Positions 34,430 to 46,813 of a DNA stretch of 64,000 nucleotides are shown piece after piece; within the stretch, counting starts at the first letter, position 1; each line of letters starts with the position of its first letter. The notes beneath the pieces were generated by a model. That model did no database searches. It was given only the letters and a program-made list of their open reading frames with translations, and was not told the origin of the DNA. The position numbers and the translations under genes were made by a program. The DNA comes from Carallia brachiata (Eukaryota > Streptophyta > Magnoliopsida > Malpighiales > Rhizophoraceae), in contig JADCRB010000053.1 of assembly GCA_021464245.1 (NCBI GenBank), positions 200,054 to 264,053 of the forward strand, in the 5' to 3' direction.

Positions 34430-35867
34430 GAAATCAAACAAAATCATTCAATTCTTTCAATATCTTAAATTTTAGATTATTAAGTTCTAGTTGTTAGAAT
34501 AGTAAATTGAGTAAATTAAAAACTAAAAAAAAAAACCTTTAAAAAATGATAAGCGTAAAGGATGTCATGAAAAATGTTATACACAACACAGATATTCATT
34601 TATTTAAGCCAACAAATTCTTATAAGGGTCTATTTATTTGTGGTAACATATTTTTCTCAATTTTTAAAGTTTAGGATAAAAACCAACAGAAAAAAAAGTT
34701 AAAAAAAAAATTTGTTGTTAACGAGGAAAAGAAAGTCACAAGACTAAAATAGACTATAGTTAAATTAGCCCCAACACTTAGCTTGGCCAATGGGTGTCTA
34801 CTAAAAATTACAAAAAAAAAAAAGAAAAAAAAAAGAAAAAAGACTGTTGTGCAGATCCAAAGTCGTGCACAGAAGTTTTTTCAAAGGTCAGTCAGCACTT
34901 TTTGTTAGGCTTTTATATCAACAGTAGTTGCCTTTTACTTTTTTCCTTGACATCGCAACTATTTTCCATGCTTCTTTTTGTATTTTTTAACTACAAACGC
35001 TTACTTGATAATTGTTTTAAAGATTTTTTTTATTAGAGTCTCAAATAACTTGTTTTTTCTTATTTGTACGTAGACATTCTTACGGTTTTAATAGAATTAA
35101 ACTTTTCATTAATTCTAGGATTTTCTTATAAGACTTCTAAACAATTGCTTTGTAGTCTTCTTTAGTATTTTAATAAAATTAAGATTTCGACATGCATGTG
35201 ACATACTCAATTAAATTTTAATATTCATTTAGTTTACTCAATTCGTATTAACAATTATCCTCATATGTCCAAAATCTATGAAATATAGATACTAATAATT
35301 AAATCCTCAATATAGATTTATTCATAACCAAATAATGATTCTATTTATTCTTTAAATTATAATTAAATTTCTATATTTGTAAAATTTTCTAAGATAAAAA
35401 ATAAAAGAAAAAATAGGAAAAATGCTCTCAAATTCTTATTTTCAAGAATTAAAAAAAATCTCTCAAATTCACTTTTTTTTTCTTTTAAAAATGGGGTATT
35501 TCATTAAAAGGAAGTAAAAAAAAAACTACTCCCAAATCCTTTTTTTTTCCCTTAAAATCAATTTAATTTAACTATCTATTTTTCTAAATCCAAATTTACT
35601 ATAGAACAAAATTTAATTTAAATCATATTTAGAGACAAAAAAATTAATACTCAGCATTTAAATGTCCTTTGATTTTTCTATTTAAAAAAACATAAGAAAG
35701 ATAAAATTCTTTAAAAATTTTGTAAACTTACACATCACACGGATCTAATATTAGTAATGTAAGCGAAGGAAATTCTTGGAAGGGCAAAGATGAAAGAGAG
35801 AAATTGTGCTCTTCTCGTGAACTCGTGCATGGCCCCACTTAAGTTAGATACCTAACGTCTGTGAGCA
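34430..35867. other. AT-rich intergenic region, nothing recognised
   Basis: Poly-A and poly-T rich sequence with only low-complexity open frames (for example Lys-rich near 34,800). No repeat partner or gene seen. Confidence 0.6.
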
Positions 35868-36921
35868 ATTAGGTCTGGTTGACTCGTTTTAACTAGCTGG
35901 TGACATTATCCAAACTTACTTGATAAATTTACTCATTTTGGTGTATATATAATAAATAGTATATCTAATTTCATGTCTCTTTGAATCTGATTTCACCGGA
36001 ATTTATTTTACGGAAATGATAATTGGACAAGTAAAGGGGTAAAGAGTGATGACAGTAGAAAAAGAGAAAGTAGGAGAGAAATGATCGTGAGTCTAACAAT
36101 TTTTTTTTATTTTATTTTTTTGTCATCTTGGAGTTCAACTATGAGCATTACATAAAAGGTAGGGGGGCATGTGGTCTAGGTGGAGGTCGAACCCTTGCCT
36201 GGCGTGGTGGCGATACCACCCTCACCACTTGAGCTACAGCTCACCCACTTTTCTTTTGTTTTTTTAGAAACACATGTGTGAATAACAATTATAGTTGATA
36301 TGTAATAGACATGTAAAACACGTGCAAACAAGCTATGATTAAAAAACTCGTCATCTGATCCGATGGCCCCCATTTGTAGTAGCGGCCTTTATTTTAACAA
36401 ATCGCCCTTAATTTTATTCGCATTGACTTAATCTTTAACTGGAGTGAATTAGATAAAAAAAATTTTCCCAATAATAATCTAAATCCCAAACTTGTTTATT
36501 TTAAAACCAGAAAGTTTTTCAAATTTTTCGTGACAGATATAAAGAGCAATTTTCTACTTTGAATCCTTTCCATATAAGTATTTGCCAAAAAAGAAAAAAG
36601 TAGCAACTCTAAATCCATGACAAGGGGTTTGACTTGACCTGTCCATTAGACCATACCTACCTACCGTGTGGTATTCAGCATACGACATAGGGGAGCGTGA
36701 ACATGCACTCTGGCTATCTTCTTATCTGTTTTCTGAATGCTCTCTCATTAACTACTTTCCATGTAAAGCTTAGTGCATGGCTTCAGTTACTAAAATATGC
36801 CTGACACTGGTAGTCTGGTAATGATTATCTCTTCTTTTGCCTGCCCTTTAAAGGTTAAGGCAAATCAATTTGCCTTCTCCAGTTTTGTATTTTGCACTTT
36901 GCTTTTGCTTTCAACAGCATA
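35868..36921 (+). promoter_or_regulatory. Upstream region of AHP copy 2
   Basis: This region is conserved with the upstream region of copy 1 from CTTTCCATATAAG to the start codon, and with the relic at 19846-20232 and 29143-29420. Conservation across copies marks it as part of the original duplicated unit. A SINE interrupts it at 36122-36247. No TATA box can be fixed with confidence. Confidence 0.55.
36122..36247 (-). mobile_element. tRNA-derived SINE
   Basis: On the minus strand the head reads GAGCTGTAGCTCAAGTGG (A box TAGCTCAAGTGG) followed about 35 bases later by GGTTCGACCTCC (B box), the internal RNA polymerase III promoter of a tRNA-derived SINE. The tail is A-rich. The related sequence at 20107-20140 lacks it and runs straight from CTCACAATTTTTTTC to GTTTTTTTTAGAAAC, which proves an insertion. 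The T-rich target makes the exact duplication hard to fix. Confidence 0.82.
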
Positions 36922-39900
36922 ATGGCAGATAGCGATCTTAGGAAGGAACAGACCATCTTTGTCAGAAACATGGTTGGACAGGTCTAGTCTAAACTAGCTT
37001 TCTTTCTATCCCACCCCTTTTCTCTATTGAAGTTTAATTGTGTAGAACCAAAGTCTTTTTGTTTTTTTGAAAAATTCAATACTCGATCTTATTGTGGTGT
37101 AGCCTTGGTTTTATATGCCAAAGTTATTTTCTTTCTCAATACTATTGATCGTAGAAGTCCAGCAATCATAGGGTTGCAGAAATTCATTGTCAACTCATTG
37201 AAAGTTAAAGAGTATAGGATATGCATGATTTGATTTGATTAACAACTGTTGTGGGTTTATTGAACTGTATTTTGTTGTTAACAATATAGAAACAGATTTC
37301 CAAGACAATTTTGTTCTCTCACGTTGAAGTATTGCTTCAATCATCTAATTGATATTTTATTTCAGATGTTAAAAAGAGTTGCAAATTCTCATTAGTATTT
37401 GCCTGTTTTGCAGGGGATACTGGACAGTTTTGTTGAAGATGTCCTTGAATTGCGACATGTAGAGTCATCACAGTTTCTCGTAGATGTGATCAACACATTC
37501 TGCAGAGATGGTGAAATATCCATAGCAAAATTGGGCAGATACCTGTATTTCTCAAACATTTTCACTTCTATATTTGCGTTTATGCTTTCCCATTTCCTTA
37601 GTAATTTGGCCTTACTTCTTGATATGTATTTAGGAGCGGACCAGATATTGACTATAGGAATGCTATTGACATAGTGCACAAGTTCAAAGGGAGTTGCTCC
37701 AGGTAGTTTACTTCCTTAATATTGCAACAACATGTGGGAAAATTGATCATTTGATGTTCCTGGCTAATTGGAGTTAGTTGCAAATATATAATGATATGTT
37801 GATATATGTGACAATTGGAACATGTGCATTCACTTGGGAAACAACCATTAGAAAGATGATTTTTCTTGTAGATGTAAAGTTTATAGCTTCCGATAGTCAT
37901 TGATCAGGTGAAAGAGTTCAATAAATGATATTCTAACAAACTTGTAATTTTTTCTGGCTTAGCGCGAACAAGTTGGAAGAATTATAGATATTCCAAATTA
38001 AAACCTTAATAAAAATACTATAAAGTAGCATTAGTTAATGATCTGAATTTAAACAAGTATACGCGCATCTGTGTCTCGTACCTAAAATACTAGAAACTAA
38101 AATGCACGTACCTGAACATTTTTTTGCAGCATGTAGTGTAGATTTTGGAAGATATATATAAAAGGCATGCTCAAGTGTGCTTTTAATGTAAATTTAAAAT
38201 TTCGGAAACATCCAATCATAGCAGTCTATCTACAACATTGTGAAGCTATAGATATTTGAATAAATTATCAAAGGGTACATACATCAATTATAAGCTCTTA
38301 TGTGCATCATGGTGTTAGTGAATCTACCAATTGAACTTTGACTAGCAATTGCTTAAAATTATCTTTTTGGTGATCTAGTGTTTATTTTGGACTTCCTTAA
38401 ATCTTTATAATGTATGAAACTTGTTCTAATTTCTCCTACTATCCAACCATCAAGTCATAAATATAGGTAGTTTATGCTTTGACAGAATACAATGTGTAGT
38501 AACTCAGTTTATGGAAGTTCCCAGTTTACAAAAGTTCAGCATATATAGCAGATAAGAATTTACTAGAGGAAAATTAAATTAATAGAAAGAAAAAATCCAT
38601 TATTCTATAAAAAAAATTAACATTTGTTTTAGATGGTAATATCTCATAATCAAGGATAGCTACTAATTGCCATTTAAATAATATATTTATTTGCTGAATT
38701 TATGTTGCAGCTATTCATCACATTATCAGATTTCTAAAATTTGAATCCTAATCTCATATCCACACTTTGAATTACAGCATAGGTGGTCTAAGGGTAGCTC
38801 TCATTTGCCGTGCACTTCGAGTCGCTTGTGATCAAATGATGAAAGAGAGGTAATTGTTGATATTGTTTCTTATGTAGTGAGTTATCACTGCATTTAGCTA
38901 TATTTACCTTTCACCAAAAATAGACTAGTTGTAAGACCTAACACGTCCTCTGGAAAAAAAAAAAAAAGCTAAGAGCTCCCAATACCTTGCTTTAGCAAGA
39001 TCATTAAGTACGACCCCATCAATTTGTTATGCTCCTCAAATTGTAGAGTTTTTAGCTTTACCCAAATTAGGGTTTCATGGAAGAATAATTCGCATAGTCG
39101 TGATGACCTATCTGTAATAGAAATTACATAAAATCAATTTATTTGCTAAGGCTTCTTCTCAACGATCTCCCGCTTCTAATACAATAAATAGTTTGCACAT
39201 TTTCAATTATAGCCATTGTACAAATTGCATAGAGACATATCGTTAGGTAGTAAGAAAATTGTATTGTATTGTTATATAATAGGAAAACCTTTCCGCTCAT
39301 TCAGATATCTTTCTTCTTTCTTGAACGGCACAAATATATATATGTTCATTCATGACATCCTAAAAAATCAAGGACGCCCAAAATCAAGAATATACAAAAC
39401 CTACAGGATACCAGAGCTGCACAAAAACGGGCTAAGTACTGCACCAAACCCAACACCATCAGTGGCAAAAAACCTCAACTGATGCCAAATAAAAACACTC
39501 TGCACCCATTCAGATACCTTTCTAGTCAACGTGATAATTGTATGGTATTTTTGAAAGGTCAAGCATGCGCTAGAATGACATGACCGTGATAAAGCAATGA
39601 GTATATGTGATTGTCATCTTCATTAATTGTGTGTGAGCCAAACATTTTTGGAATGAGCGTGTATCATAATTTTTCCTTCTCTTAGTGTTTCCTTTTTGGT
39701 TTAGCTCTTTTGATGCCACCAAGTTCTTCTCACTATTAGTAAGTGATTCGTCATGTTGCTAGGTGCCTAGAGCTCTTTGAGAACATTAAGGCAGAGTTTC
39801 AAATTCTGAAGAAAACGTTCATTACCATTGCCCAGGTAATTCTTGTTCCTTTGCTAAATCCTTTCAGGTTCTGTAGGTGAAATTCATTTAGGAAACTACT

Positions 39901-40577
39901 GCCCAATCATCCTTGTAATTTTCTATTGTTGCATGTTTTCCTTTCTCCGCAAGTATTCCTTATTATGATGTTCACAAACACACTTAAGGTGACACGGCTT
40001 ACAAGACCATGAGAGAATATAATTATAAAAACCATATCATTTGTTGTTTAATTGAATATAATGAGTCCAAATGGATATTTTCACATAGTGAGGTATAGAA
40101 AAAGTCAGATGTATGTAGCTTTATCCGTACTTTTGTCAAGATAGGGCACAAGTTGAAGTTGCCAAGAGCTGACAGCACAAATCTATGGGACAAAGTTAAT
40201 AGAAGAGCTAACTATTTGACAGCAATTGAAGCCCTTGAGAGCTTTAAAAAGAGAAGGGTATAACAAGAGGCCTGCATTAATCTATAGTAAATCCTGCTGT
40301 TTTGTTATTATTATACATCATATGGCAAAACTTAATTGTAAGCCCCTTTTTTGCGATATAATCTTTTGTTGTAAACTTAAACAATCAATAAATTTAAGTA
40401 TATAAAAAGATTGGTTTTTTATTACCTCATATTATTCTATGATTTTACTTTACCAAAAGGTTTGCTTGAACTCTAATATCCGTTATCTTATAATTAAACT
40501 GAATGCAGGTTGAGATGACTATCGTGTCCGGGGAGGCCGGAGGATCCCAACCAAAGATTTTAGGCTTCAAGCTTTAG
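36922..40577 (+). CDS. AHP: Histidine-containing phosphotransfer protein, copy 2 (intact)
   Basis: Six exons with GT-AG borders: 36922-36981, 37414-37544, 37634-37702, 38778-38849, 39763-39835 and 40509-40577. Their phases fit without a break and give 157 residues, close to the usual 150 or so. The start MADSDLRKEQTIF and the GILDSFVEDVLEL block correspond to the N-terminal helices of AHP proteins. The phospho-accepting His79 lies in VHKFKGSCSSIGG, matching the family pattern HQxKGSSxSIGA. Later helices are ALRVACDQMMKER and CLELFENIKAEFQILKK. AHPs relay phosphate from cytokinin receptor kinases to type-B response regulators. The six-exon structure is typical of the family. It is about 31 kb from copy 1 in the same direction. 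Intron 4 carries a LINE tail insertion. Confidence 0.88.
39314..39506 (-). mobile_element. 5'-truncated LINE tail in AHP copy 2 intron 4
   Basis: The insert is flanked by CATTCAGATATCTTTC (39298-39313) and CATTCAGATACCTTTC (39507-39522), a 16-base duplication with one change. On the minus strand it ends in an A-rich AAGAAAGAA tail after CCGTTC. Long target duplications and an A-rich end are signs of LINE-driven insertion. Copy 1 has a single uninterrupted ATTCGGATATCTTCC at this place. Confidence 0.75.
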
Positions 40578-40859
40578 TGAATCCGTGTGTGGCCATTAAG
40601 TACGCTGTTAAAATCTGGGTGTAGCTATTAAGCACCATACTAATAAGGAGTTTGCAAGAACTCCTAGAATTTTTTTTTTTGAAGCTCCCTCAATGTGAAT
40701 TGTTGGTGAATATCAATACTGCTCATTTGGTATCGTTTTATATGAACATTGCAACTTTGCTTTGTCTCATAAATTGATTCTATTATATATTTTTGTGCGG
40801 GCTTAAATTTTTTTGGGCATAGTAGTATTAACCCAACCTGAAAAAATGATGGAGAAAAA

Positions 40860-41168
40860 GAGCCATGGAAACTGATGTTGCAAAAGAAGAATTCCATGTA
40901 GAATTTCTATGTCTTCGCCTAGCTAAAGATGATCAACAAGTCCATGTTTAAAAGGACTGCTGGTTACGGGATTTGGGTTACTGAGAAGACTAAAGATGTC
41001 ATTGATTGTAATAGCAACCACATTGGCTTCAAGAAGGTACTGATATTTGTTCAGGGAAAGAAGAATAACTATAAGAATGCTTTTGATTATTGCTTTAGGG
41101 CCACTGCCAATTCCATTTTTCTGCTGCTGAAGAGCAAAGGTTTGGTATGCAGTGGAGATAAATTGTGA
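40860..41168 (+). pseudogene. NAC-domain relic
   Basis: Broken frames give EFYVFA, a stop, then NKSMFKRTAGYGIW and HIGFKKVLIFVQGK, resembling the NAC DNA-binding subdomains C and D, where plants have ...RTAGxGxWK... and ...IGxKKxLxFYxG.... There is no start, no upstream subdomain A or B, and the usual WxMHEY end is not recognisable. The match is modest. Confidence 0.5.
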
Positions 41169-41189
41169 CTGAAGCAGAGACTCAGACTT

Positions 41190-41630
41190 AGACTCACGAT
41201 CACTTTTATATTTTTGGGCCGTTCATTGTTTATACTCGCGGCCAAGAGTGTTGGATTGGATTTGGAGTCGTTCACAGTTTATATTCATGCAAGCCAGTAG
41301 TGTTGGATTTTGGGCTTTGGACTTTGGTTTTGGGTTTTTGGTTCTACTTTGGATTTGGATTTCTGGTTTGGACTTGATCTTTTGGGTTTAGGCTTGAGAT
41401 TTTGGGCTCTGGATTTGGAATTGGATTTTTGGGTTTTAGATTTGGACTTAGGTTTTTGGGCTTAGGCTCTAGATTTGGGCTCGAGTATTTGAGTTTTTGG
41501 ATTGGACTCTTAGGCTTTTGGGCTTATGCTCTGGATTTGGGTTTTAGATTTGGACTTGGACTTGGACTTTCGCTTGGGTTTTTAGGTCGGGATTCCGGAC
41601 TTACTTTTTTTGTTTTTGTTTTTGTTTTAT
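41190..41630 (-). repeat. TTTGG/GGATTTGG-rich degenerate array in the gypsy 3' region
   Basis: The plus strand is an irregular run of TTTGGGCT, GGATTTGG, TTGGACTT and GGGTTTTTGG; on the coding strand this is CCAAATCC/CCCAAAA. A roughly 65-base unit with CGTTCA-TTGTTTATA and GTGTTGGATT is also repeated at 41220-41320. It follows directly after the pol stop at 41631, where Tat-lineage elements often carry tandem repeats. A Gly/Phe-rich open frame at 41402-41665 is a by-product of the repeat and not a gene. Confidence 0.6.
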
Positions 41631-42842
41631 TTATACATAATAATGCCTTAGAAATTTTCCATTGATCGGACAATTCGGACATCTTCTGGGTCTGATAGCA
41701 TGTAAGCGTTGTGAGTATAAACTTCCTGCACTAAGTACGGCCTGTCCCATTTGGAAGTAAATTTGTCACCAAGCCAGTGCCTTGGGTTGATGGGTTTCGT
41801 ACTGCAAAGACAAGATCTCCATCTTCAAATGATCGAGGGCGAACCCTGCAGTTGAATGTATTCATGAGTTGAGTTTGGTAGCACTCAAGTTACTATTGTG
41901 CTTCAAGTCTCTTTTCATTGAGGGCTTCTAACTCATCCAAATGTAATTGAGCATTTTCTTCTTGTGTAAGACCCTCCAAAACAGTCGTGGAGAGATAGGA
42001 TTTGCGTTTCCAACGGTAGTATTGCTTCGACATCATAAACAAGTGAATAGAGTGTCGCTTGCATTGGAGTCTGATAAGTTGTGCGATATGCCCATAATGC
42101 CTCGGGAATTCTGTCATGCCAGTCTTTCTTGGATTTAGAGACCACCTTTCACAATAAGTTGCACAAGGTCTTGTTGAATGCTTCAGTCAAGCCATTAGTA
42201 GGGGCATTGTACGTAGACGACTTGCACTGCTTGAACTTGAATTTTTCACACAACTTATCCATCAAACTGTTGTAGAACTGCTTGCCATTATCAGCGATAA
42301 TAAATTGAGAAACTTCATAGCGATAGATTAGATGAGTCCGTATGAAATTAACAACATGTTCCTTCTTGACTTCTAAGTGGAATAGCTTCAGCCCATTTCG
42401 AGAAGTAATCTGTTGCTACAAAGATATAGAGGTGACCCAAGGACGACTTTGGCCAAGGTCCTACCAATTGAGACCCCAAGCTTCAAAGCCAAGACGAGAC
42501 AGTTGAATGCAGCGGCTCCGGTGGTTGGTGAATGTAATTTGCATGGAATTGACAAGCTTGACAGGTTTTGGCAAATTTCAATTTATCACGTACCATAGTT
42601 GGCTAGTAATATCCCATGCTTTTGAGTTGGAAGTGCAACTTAGGCCCTGATTGATGTCTGCCATAGACACCAGAATGTGTCTCTGCAAGAGCTTGTTTTG
42701 CCTCTTCATTGTCTAGACAGCGAAGTAATACTCCATTAAAAGACCTTCGATATAAAGTGTCTTTGAGATATATGAAGTGATGAGCTTGTCGTTGAATTTC
42801 TGTTTTGTGACGATGATCTTTAGGTAGCTTTCCGTGCTGCAA
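41631..42842 (-). pseudogene. Gypsy integrase, broken
   Basis: The N-terminal zinc-binding part is in 42842-42603 (HHFIYLKDTLYRRSFNG and AETHSGVYGRHQSG). The core follows in broken frames with CQACQFH, EAWGLDLVGPLP and ATDYFSKWAEAIPL. The C-terminal part includes WHDRIPEALWAYRTTYQTP and ends INGKFLRHYYV at the TAA (41631-41633). Stops and shifts separate these pieces. Confidence 0.8.
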
Positions 42843-42959
42843 GTAGTTAATAATTGGTTAGCACCAATCATTGTCCCCAGTAAGACGTATCGAAACAGTA
42901 TTAGTTGTTTCATCTTCTTCATCATTGTTCTGTGGTATAATTCACTTCTGGCATACGGT

Positions 42960-43408
42960 GACCATTGTAGCTTGAATTTTCGACTTACGAGAGAGGTAGC
43001 CAGGTTAGCCAACGCGTTCGCTTGAAAATTTTCTCGACGAGAGACATGCTTCAAATTGATGCTTTCAAATTCATTCATTAACTGTCAGGCGCGTTGATAG
43101 TATGCTGCAAGGTCTTCTTTTTTCACATCATACAACCTAGTAAGTTGGTTGATGATGAGCTGAGAATCTTCATAGATTTCTATTGTTGGAATCTTCATAT
43201 CGACAGCCATTTGAAAACCAAAGATTAGTGTCTGGTACTCCACGATGCTCATCAAACATAATTGTCCCAGGATGATAGCATACAGTAGTATTTGTCTTTG
43301 GGGAGTGACAAATACTATACCAGCACCAACACCATCACGCCTTGCTGCGCCATCGAAGAATATTGTCCATGGTGGTAAAGTCTCGATGTAAAATACCTTT
43401 TTGTCCAA
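42960..43408 (-). pseudogene. Second RNase H (archaeal type) of the Tat element
   Basis: The frame reads WTIFFDGAARRDGVGAGIVF, then VEYQTLIFGFQMA, IYEDSQLIINQLTR and, after a frame change, HVSRRENFQANALANLATSL. The catalytic acids Asp (FDGA), Glu (VEYQ) and Asp (EDSQ) are all still present. In Tat elements this domain supplements the degenerate first RNase H. Confidence 0.82.
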
Positions 43409-43439
43409 AAGGTCATATGTAAACTTTCAATCGGACGAG

Positions 43440-43926
43440 GTAGAATGATCTGCAAGAAGTCTGCTAAAACTTGCCCTTTGACTGCTTTCTGAGGTACATA
43501 GACAATGTCATAACTCTGTAGAATTACTATCCACTTGGCAACTTGGCCTGACAAGACTGGTCTAGAGAATATGGATTTGATGGGATCAGCTCTGGCAACG
43601 AGATGGACCGTGTGAGCTTGCATGTAGTGCTTCAGTTTATCAATGACAAAGAAAAGTGCTAAACAGGTCTTTTTAATGGGTGAGTAGTTCAATTCTGGGT
43701 CGTTTAAGGTTCTGCTCAGGTAGTACAGGGCGACTTCTTTCCTTTGCTCATTTTCTTGTGCTAGTAGAGCTCCTAGATACTTCTCCTGTGCGCTAATGTA
43801 AAGAATCAATAGCTTTCCTTGAACTAGAGCTCCTAAAATTGGTGGGTTGGAAAGGTACTTTTTTATGCTTTCGAAGGCTTTTCTACAAGCTTCGTCCCAC
43901 TGAAAGTTTGCATCCTTCTTCATCAA
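43440..43926 (-). pseudogene. First RNase H of the Tat element
   Basis: The stretch FQWDEACRKAFESIKKYLSN, then LLILYISAQEKYLGALLAQE and VALYYLSRTLNDPELNYSPI is the connection plus RNase H region (RT_RNaseH type). In Tat elements this domain lacks the normal catalytic set, and here too the first Asp is replaced in LYISAQ. Confidence 0.8.
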
Positions 43927-44769
43927 CCAATTGAAAGGTTGGCATCTCCCGGCTAAGTTGGAGATGAAACGACAAATGTGAGGCAGCTTCCCTTGCAGAC
44001 TTCACAATCATGGAGATTTCTAGATTAAGGCATTTTTTGAATAGCCTCAACCTTTGATCAACATCAATACCACGATGACGAACCACAAACCCAAGAAACT
44101 TTCCTGATGTGACACCAAATGCACATTTGAGAGGATTCATTTTAAGCTGATGCTTGCGAAGTCTTTCAAACATGGTCTTGAGATCCTCAGATGATCTTTA
44201 CGCTCTTTAGTCTTTACTATCAGGTCAAATTCATTTACGAGCTTATTCAGCATATCATCAAAAATCTTTTGGATGGCACGCTGATAGGTGGTGCCAGCAT
44301 TCTTCAATCTGAACGGCATGACTTTGTAGTAGTATATTCCTTTTGGCGTGCGGAACACCCTCAACTCCTCATTCTTTGGTGCCATCCTGATTTGATTGTA
44401 ATATGAAGAACCATCCATGAAGGATAGTGCTTCATGGCCAGTTGTTGCATCAACCGTGATCTCTGTTATGGGCAACGAAAAGTCATCTTTTGGGTAGGCC
44501 CTGTTGAGGTCTCGAAAATCGACACAAACCCTTAGTTGTCCATTTTTCTTTTGGATTGGGACTATATTTGCAATCCAAGATAGATAGGTGACCTCTTGGA
44601 TGAAACCAGCATTGATCAGCTTGTTGGCTTCTTCATCAATTTGTAGAATAAGCTTTAGGCAGAATTGTCGTTGTGGTTGCTTGACTAGTCGAATATCTTC
44701 TTCACTGCTAGATGGTATTGCGATTCTTGGGTCAAGTCCAGACATTTTTTTGTAGCTCCATGCGAACAC
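43883..44769 (-). pseudogene. Gypsy reverse transcriptase, catalytic site lost
   Basis: Conserved blocks are visible: GFIQEVTYLSWIANIVPIQK, LRVCVDFRDLNRAYPKDDF, FMDGSSYYNQIRMA, TPKGIYYYKVMPFRLKNAGT and TYQRAIQKIF. The active-site YVDD is degraded to NEFD (in VNEFDLIVKTKERKDHL), and the usual FGLKNAGAT is FRLKNAGTT. Two frames are needed (44769-44137 and 44173-43883). The enzyme cannot be functional. Confidence 0.85.
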
Positions 44770-45904
44770 ATCCTTACATCTTTATATTGACTTAATATTT
44801 GGATATATTCTTGCTCTTATTCTGGTTTGAGTGAGGCACTCACGAATGTAGGTCGAGGATCTTCTAGGGAACCAAGATTGACCTCCTTCAGTTCATCAAC
44901 GGTGGCTTGGCCACCATCTTCGAGTTCTTTACTTCGTCGTCTGAGGAGTCGAATTTGGCCTCTTCATCGATCGTGACGTGTAATATAAAGATCCTGACTT
45001 TGACTTCTTTGTTCGACTGGATAGGCCTATCTTGATTGGTGGTGATGGTGATGAAACGTGCATTAGCTGCTTGGTTTTGGCTCTTTAGTGTGTTCCGCAC
45101 AGGTGACTTTCCCGATAGCCTAAGCTAGGTCGGGACTTCGAGGATTGAGCAGTGGTGCCATATGTAGATGGCAGCGTACCCATTGTGTTCGGGTTTGAGA
45201 AGTCATAGCCCGCCTTAGCCAAGAGCTTATATGCATTAGGATCAAATCCTTCATTGTTCTTTTTCTGGGAGGGAGCCACATTCAATTGCCCCTGTGAGCA
45301 GTCTAAGGAAACCTTTAAGTGGTTTTGAGAGACTGGATCAATATTGAGGAGTTCTAAAGCGTGAGTCTTCTCAAGTTGTAAAGTTATTCTGTTTTGGGTT
45401 GGTTATGTCCTTCCTCTTGTTTGGATTAGTACAATAAGAGAAAGGAGACTGACTTTCTAGACGTCGTGACTTTGGCACGTATTAGGGCTTGGACATGCGG
45501 CCTCTTGTGGGCGAGGTTCGGTAAGTTGTGGGAGCCTTTCATCCGTCGGAGTCTGGGAGCGAGCATCGACACGTTTTTGCAGCTTCAACCTCTTTAGGGA
45601 TGCCCCCGATGAAGGGAACTTTTGATGGGACAATCTCGGGATTGTATGTGTCGGTGTAGAAAATTGCGTCCGTCAAATGTGATTCGATATTATCGAACGA
45701 CTTTAAATCGACATTGACTTTTTGAATGCCATCTTTGTAGTATTTGAAGCATTAATGCAGACTTGAAAGCACAACTCCATTTTTATGGATCCACAGACGT
45801 TCTAGTAACATCGTGTACGTGGTGCGTGCATCGATCACATAGAACAGAGTGTTGGGAGTAAGGTCACCAAAGGTCAAGTCCCAACGAATCATGCCAATTG
45901 CTCT

Positions 45905-46102
45905 TTATCCTCTTTGGTTGAAGCCATGAATCATCAAACGACTCTTTAATAATTCATCAATGCTGATGTCGAGCTCCGTCATGGTGGATTTTGGGATGAT
46001 ATTAACTGCCGAACCATCATCAATCAGGATGCGACGAATCTTCTGCTCTCTTGCATATCCTGATACATAGAGTGGTCGATTGTGGGGTTTGGATCCGAAC
46101 AA
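45905..46102 (-). pseudogene. Gypsy aspartic protease
   Basis: LYVSGYAREQKIRRILIDDG followed by SAVNIIP is the gypsy protease active-site region; the usual catalytic triad is DxG(S/A), here DDGSA. The frame then reads ELLKSRLMIHGFNQRG. Only this piece is open. Confidence 0.78.
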
Positions 46103-46813
46103 AAATCACTCATCTATGAATGAGATAGCCGAGTAGCACGTGACATGATCTTGGGCCATTTGATCCTCCGTTGAGTTGGAAGCAACTAGAGGCAGAGATC
46201 CTGCTGCAGTATGAACAGTCTTGTTGACTTGGTTCTACCAGACCTCGGATGATTGCAAAGTCGAAAGGAGTTGAGGGTTGGTGAGAAGGCTTTGGAGGGC
46301 TTCAGATACCTTTTATATTATGGACTTTTCAACGTTGCGTGGTTCTTCCTTTGGCGTGTCGTTTCTTCTGATGGACTCGAAGTGATGGTGGTCTGGTTGG
46401 CGAAGTTATGTCTTTCTGATCTAGAATGATTTTATTCTAATTCTTGAACTTTATGATTAGCTCATTCAAAACGAAACACTTCTCAGTTGGGTATTATTAT
46501 TCTATGGTACTTGCAAAATTTCGAGTCATTGACCGATCCTTCTCATTAGGGCTGCTTGCACTCTAGGAGTTAAATCAGCTTCGCCTCCAAGAGTTGGTCA
46601 AGAATGTTTGGGACATCTGAGTTGGGAAATAGATATTGCTTCTACTCCAGCTTATTCTCGCAACGTCACCTTTTGCCTTTTTTGCTGTTTTGTTTGCGTG
46701 GGAGGATTCACCTTCGCCTTAGCTCCTACTTTTACTGGGGCGGTGTCGATGGTCATCACCTCCTTGCATTTTCCTGAGTTGTTAGGCTTCTTAATCTCCC
46801 TTTTGCTCCCTTG

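Noticed and set aside
41402..41665. Gly/Phe/Leu-rich open frame of 87 residues
   Set aside because: It is a translation of the TTTGGG/GGATTTGG repeat array; no family resemblance, and it overlaps the pol end on the other strand.
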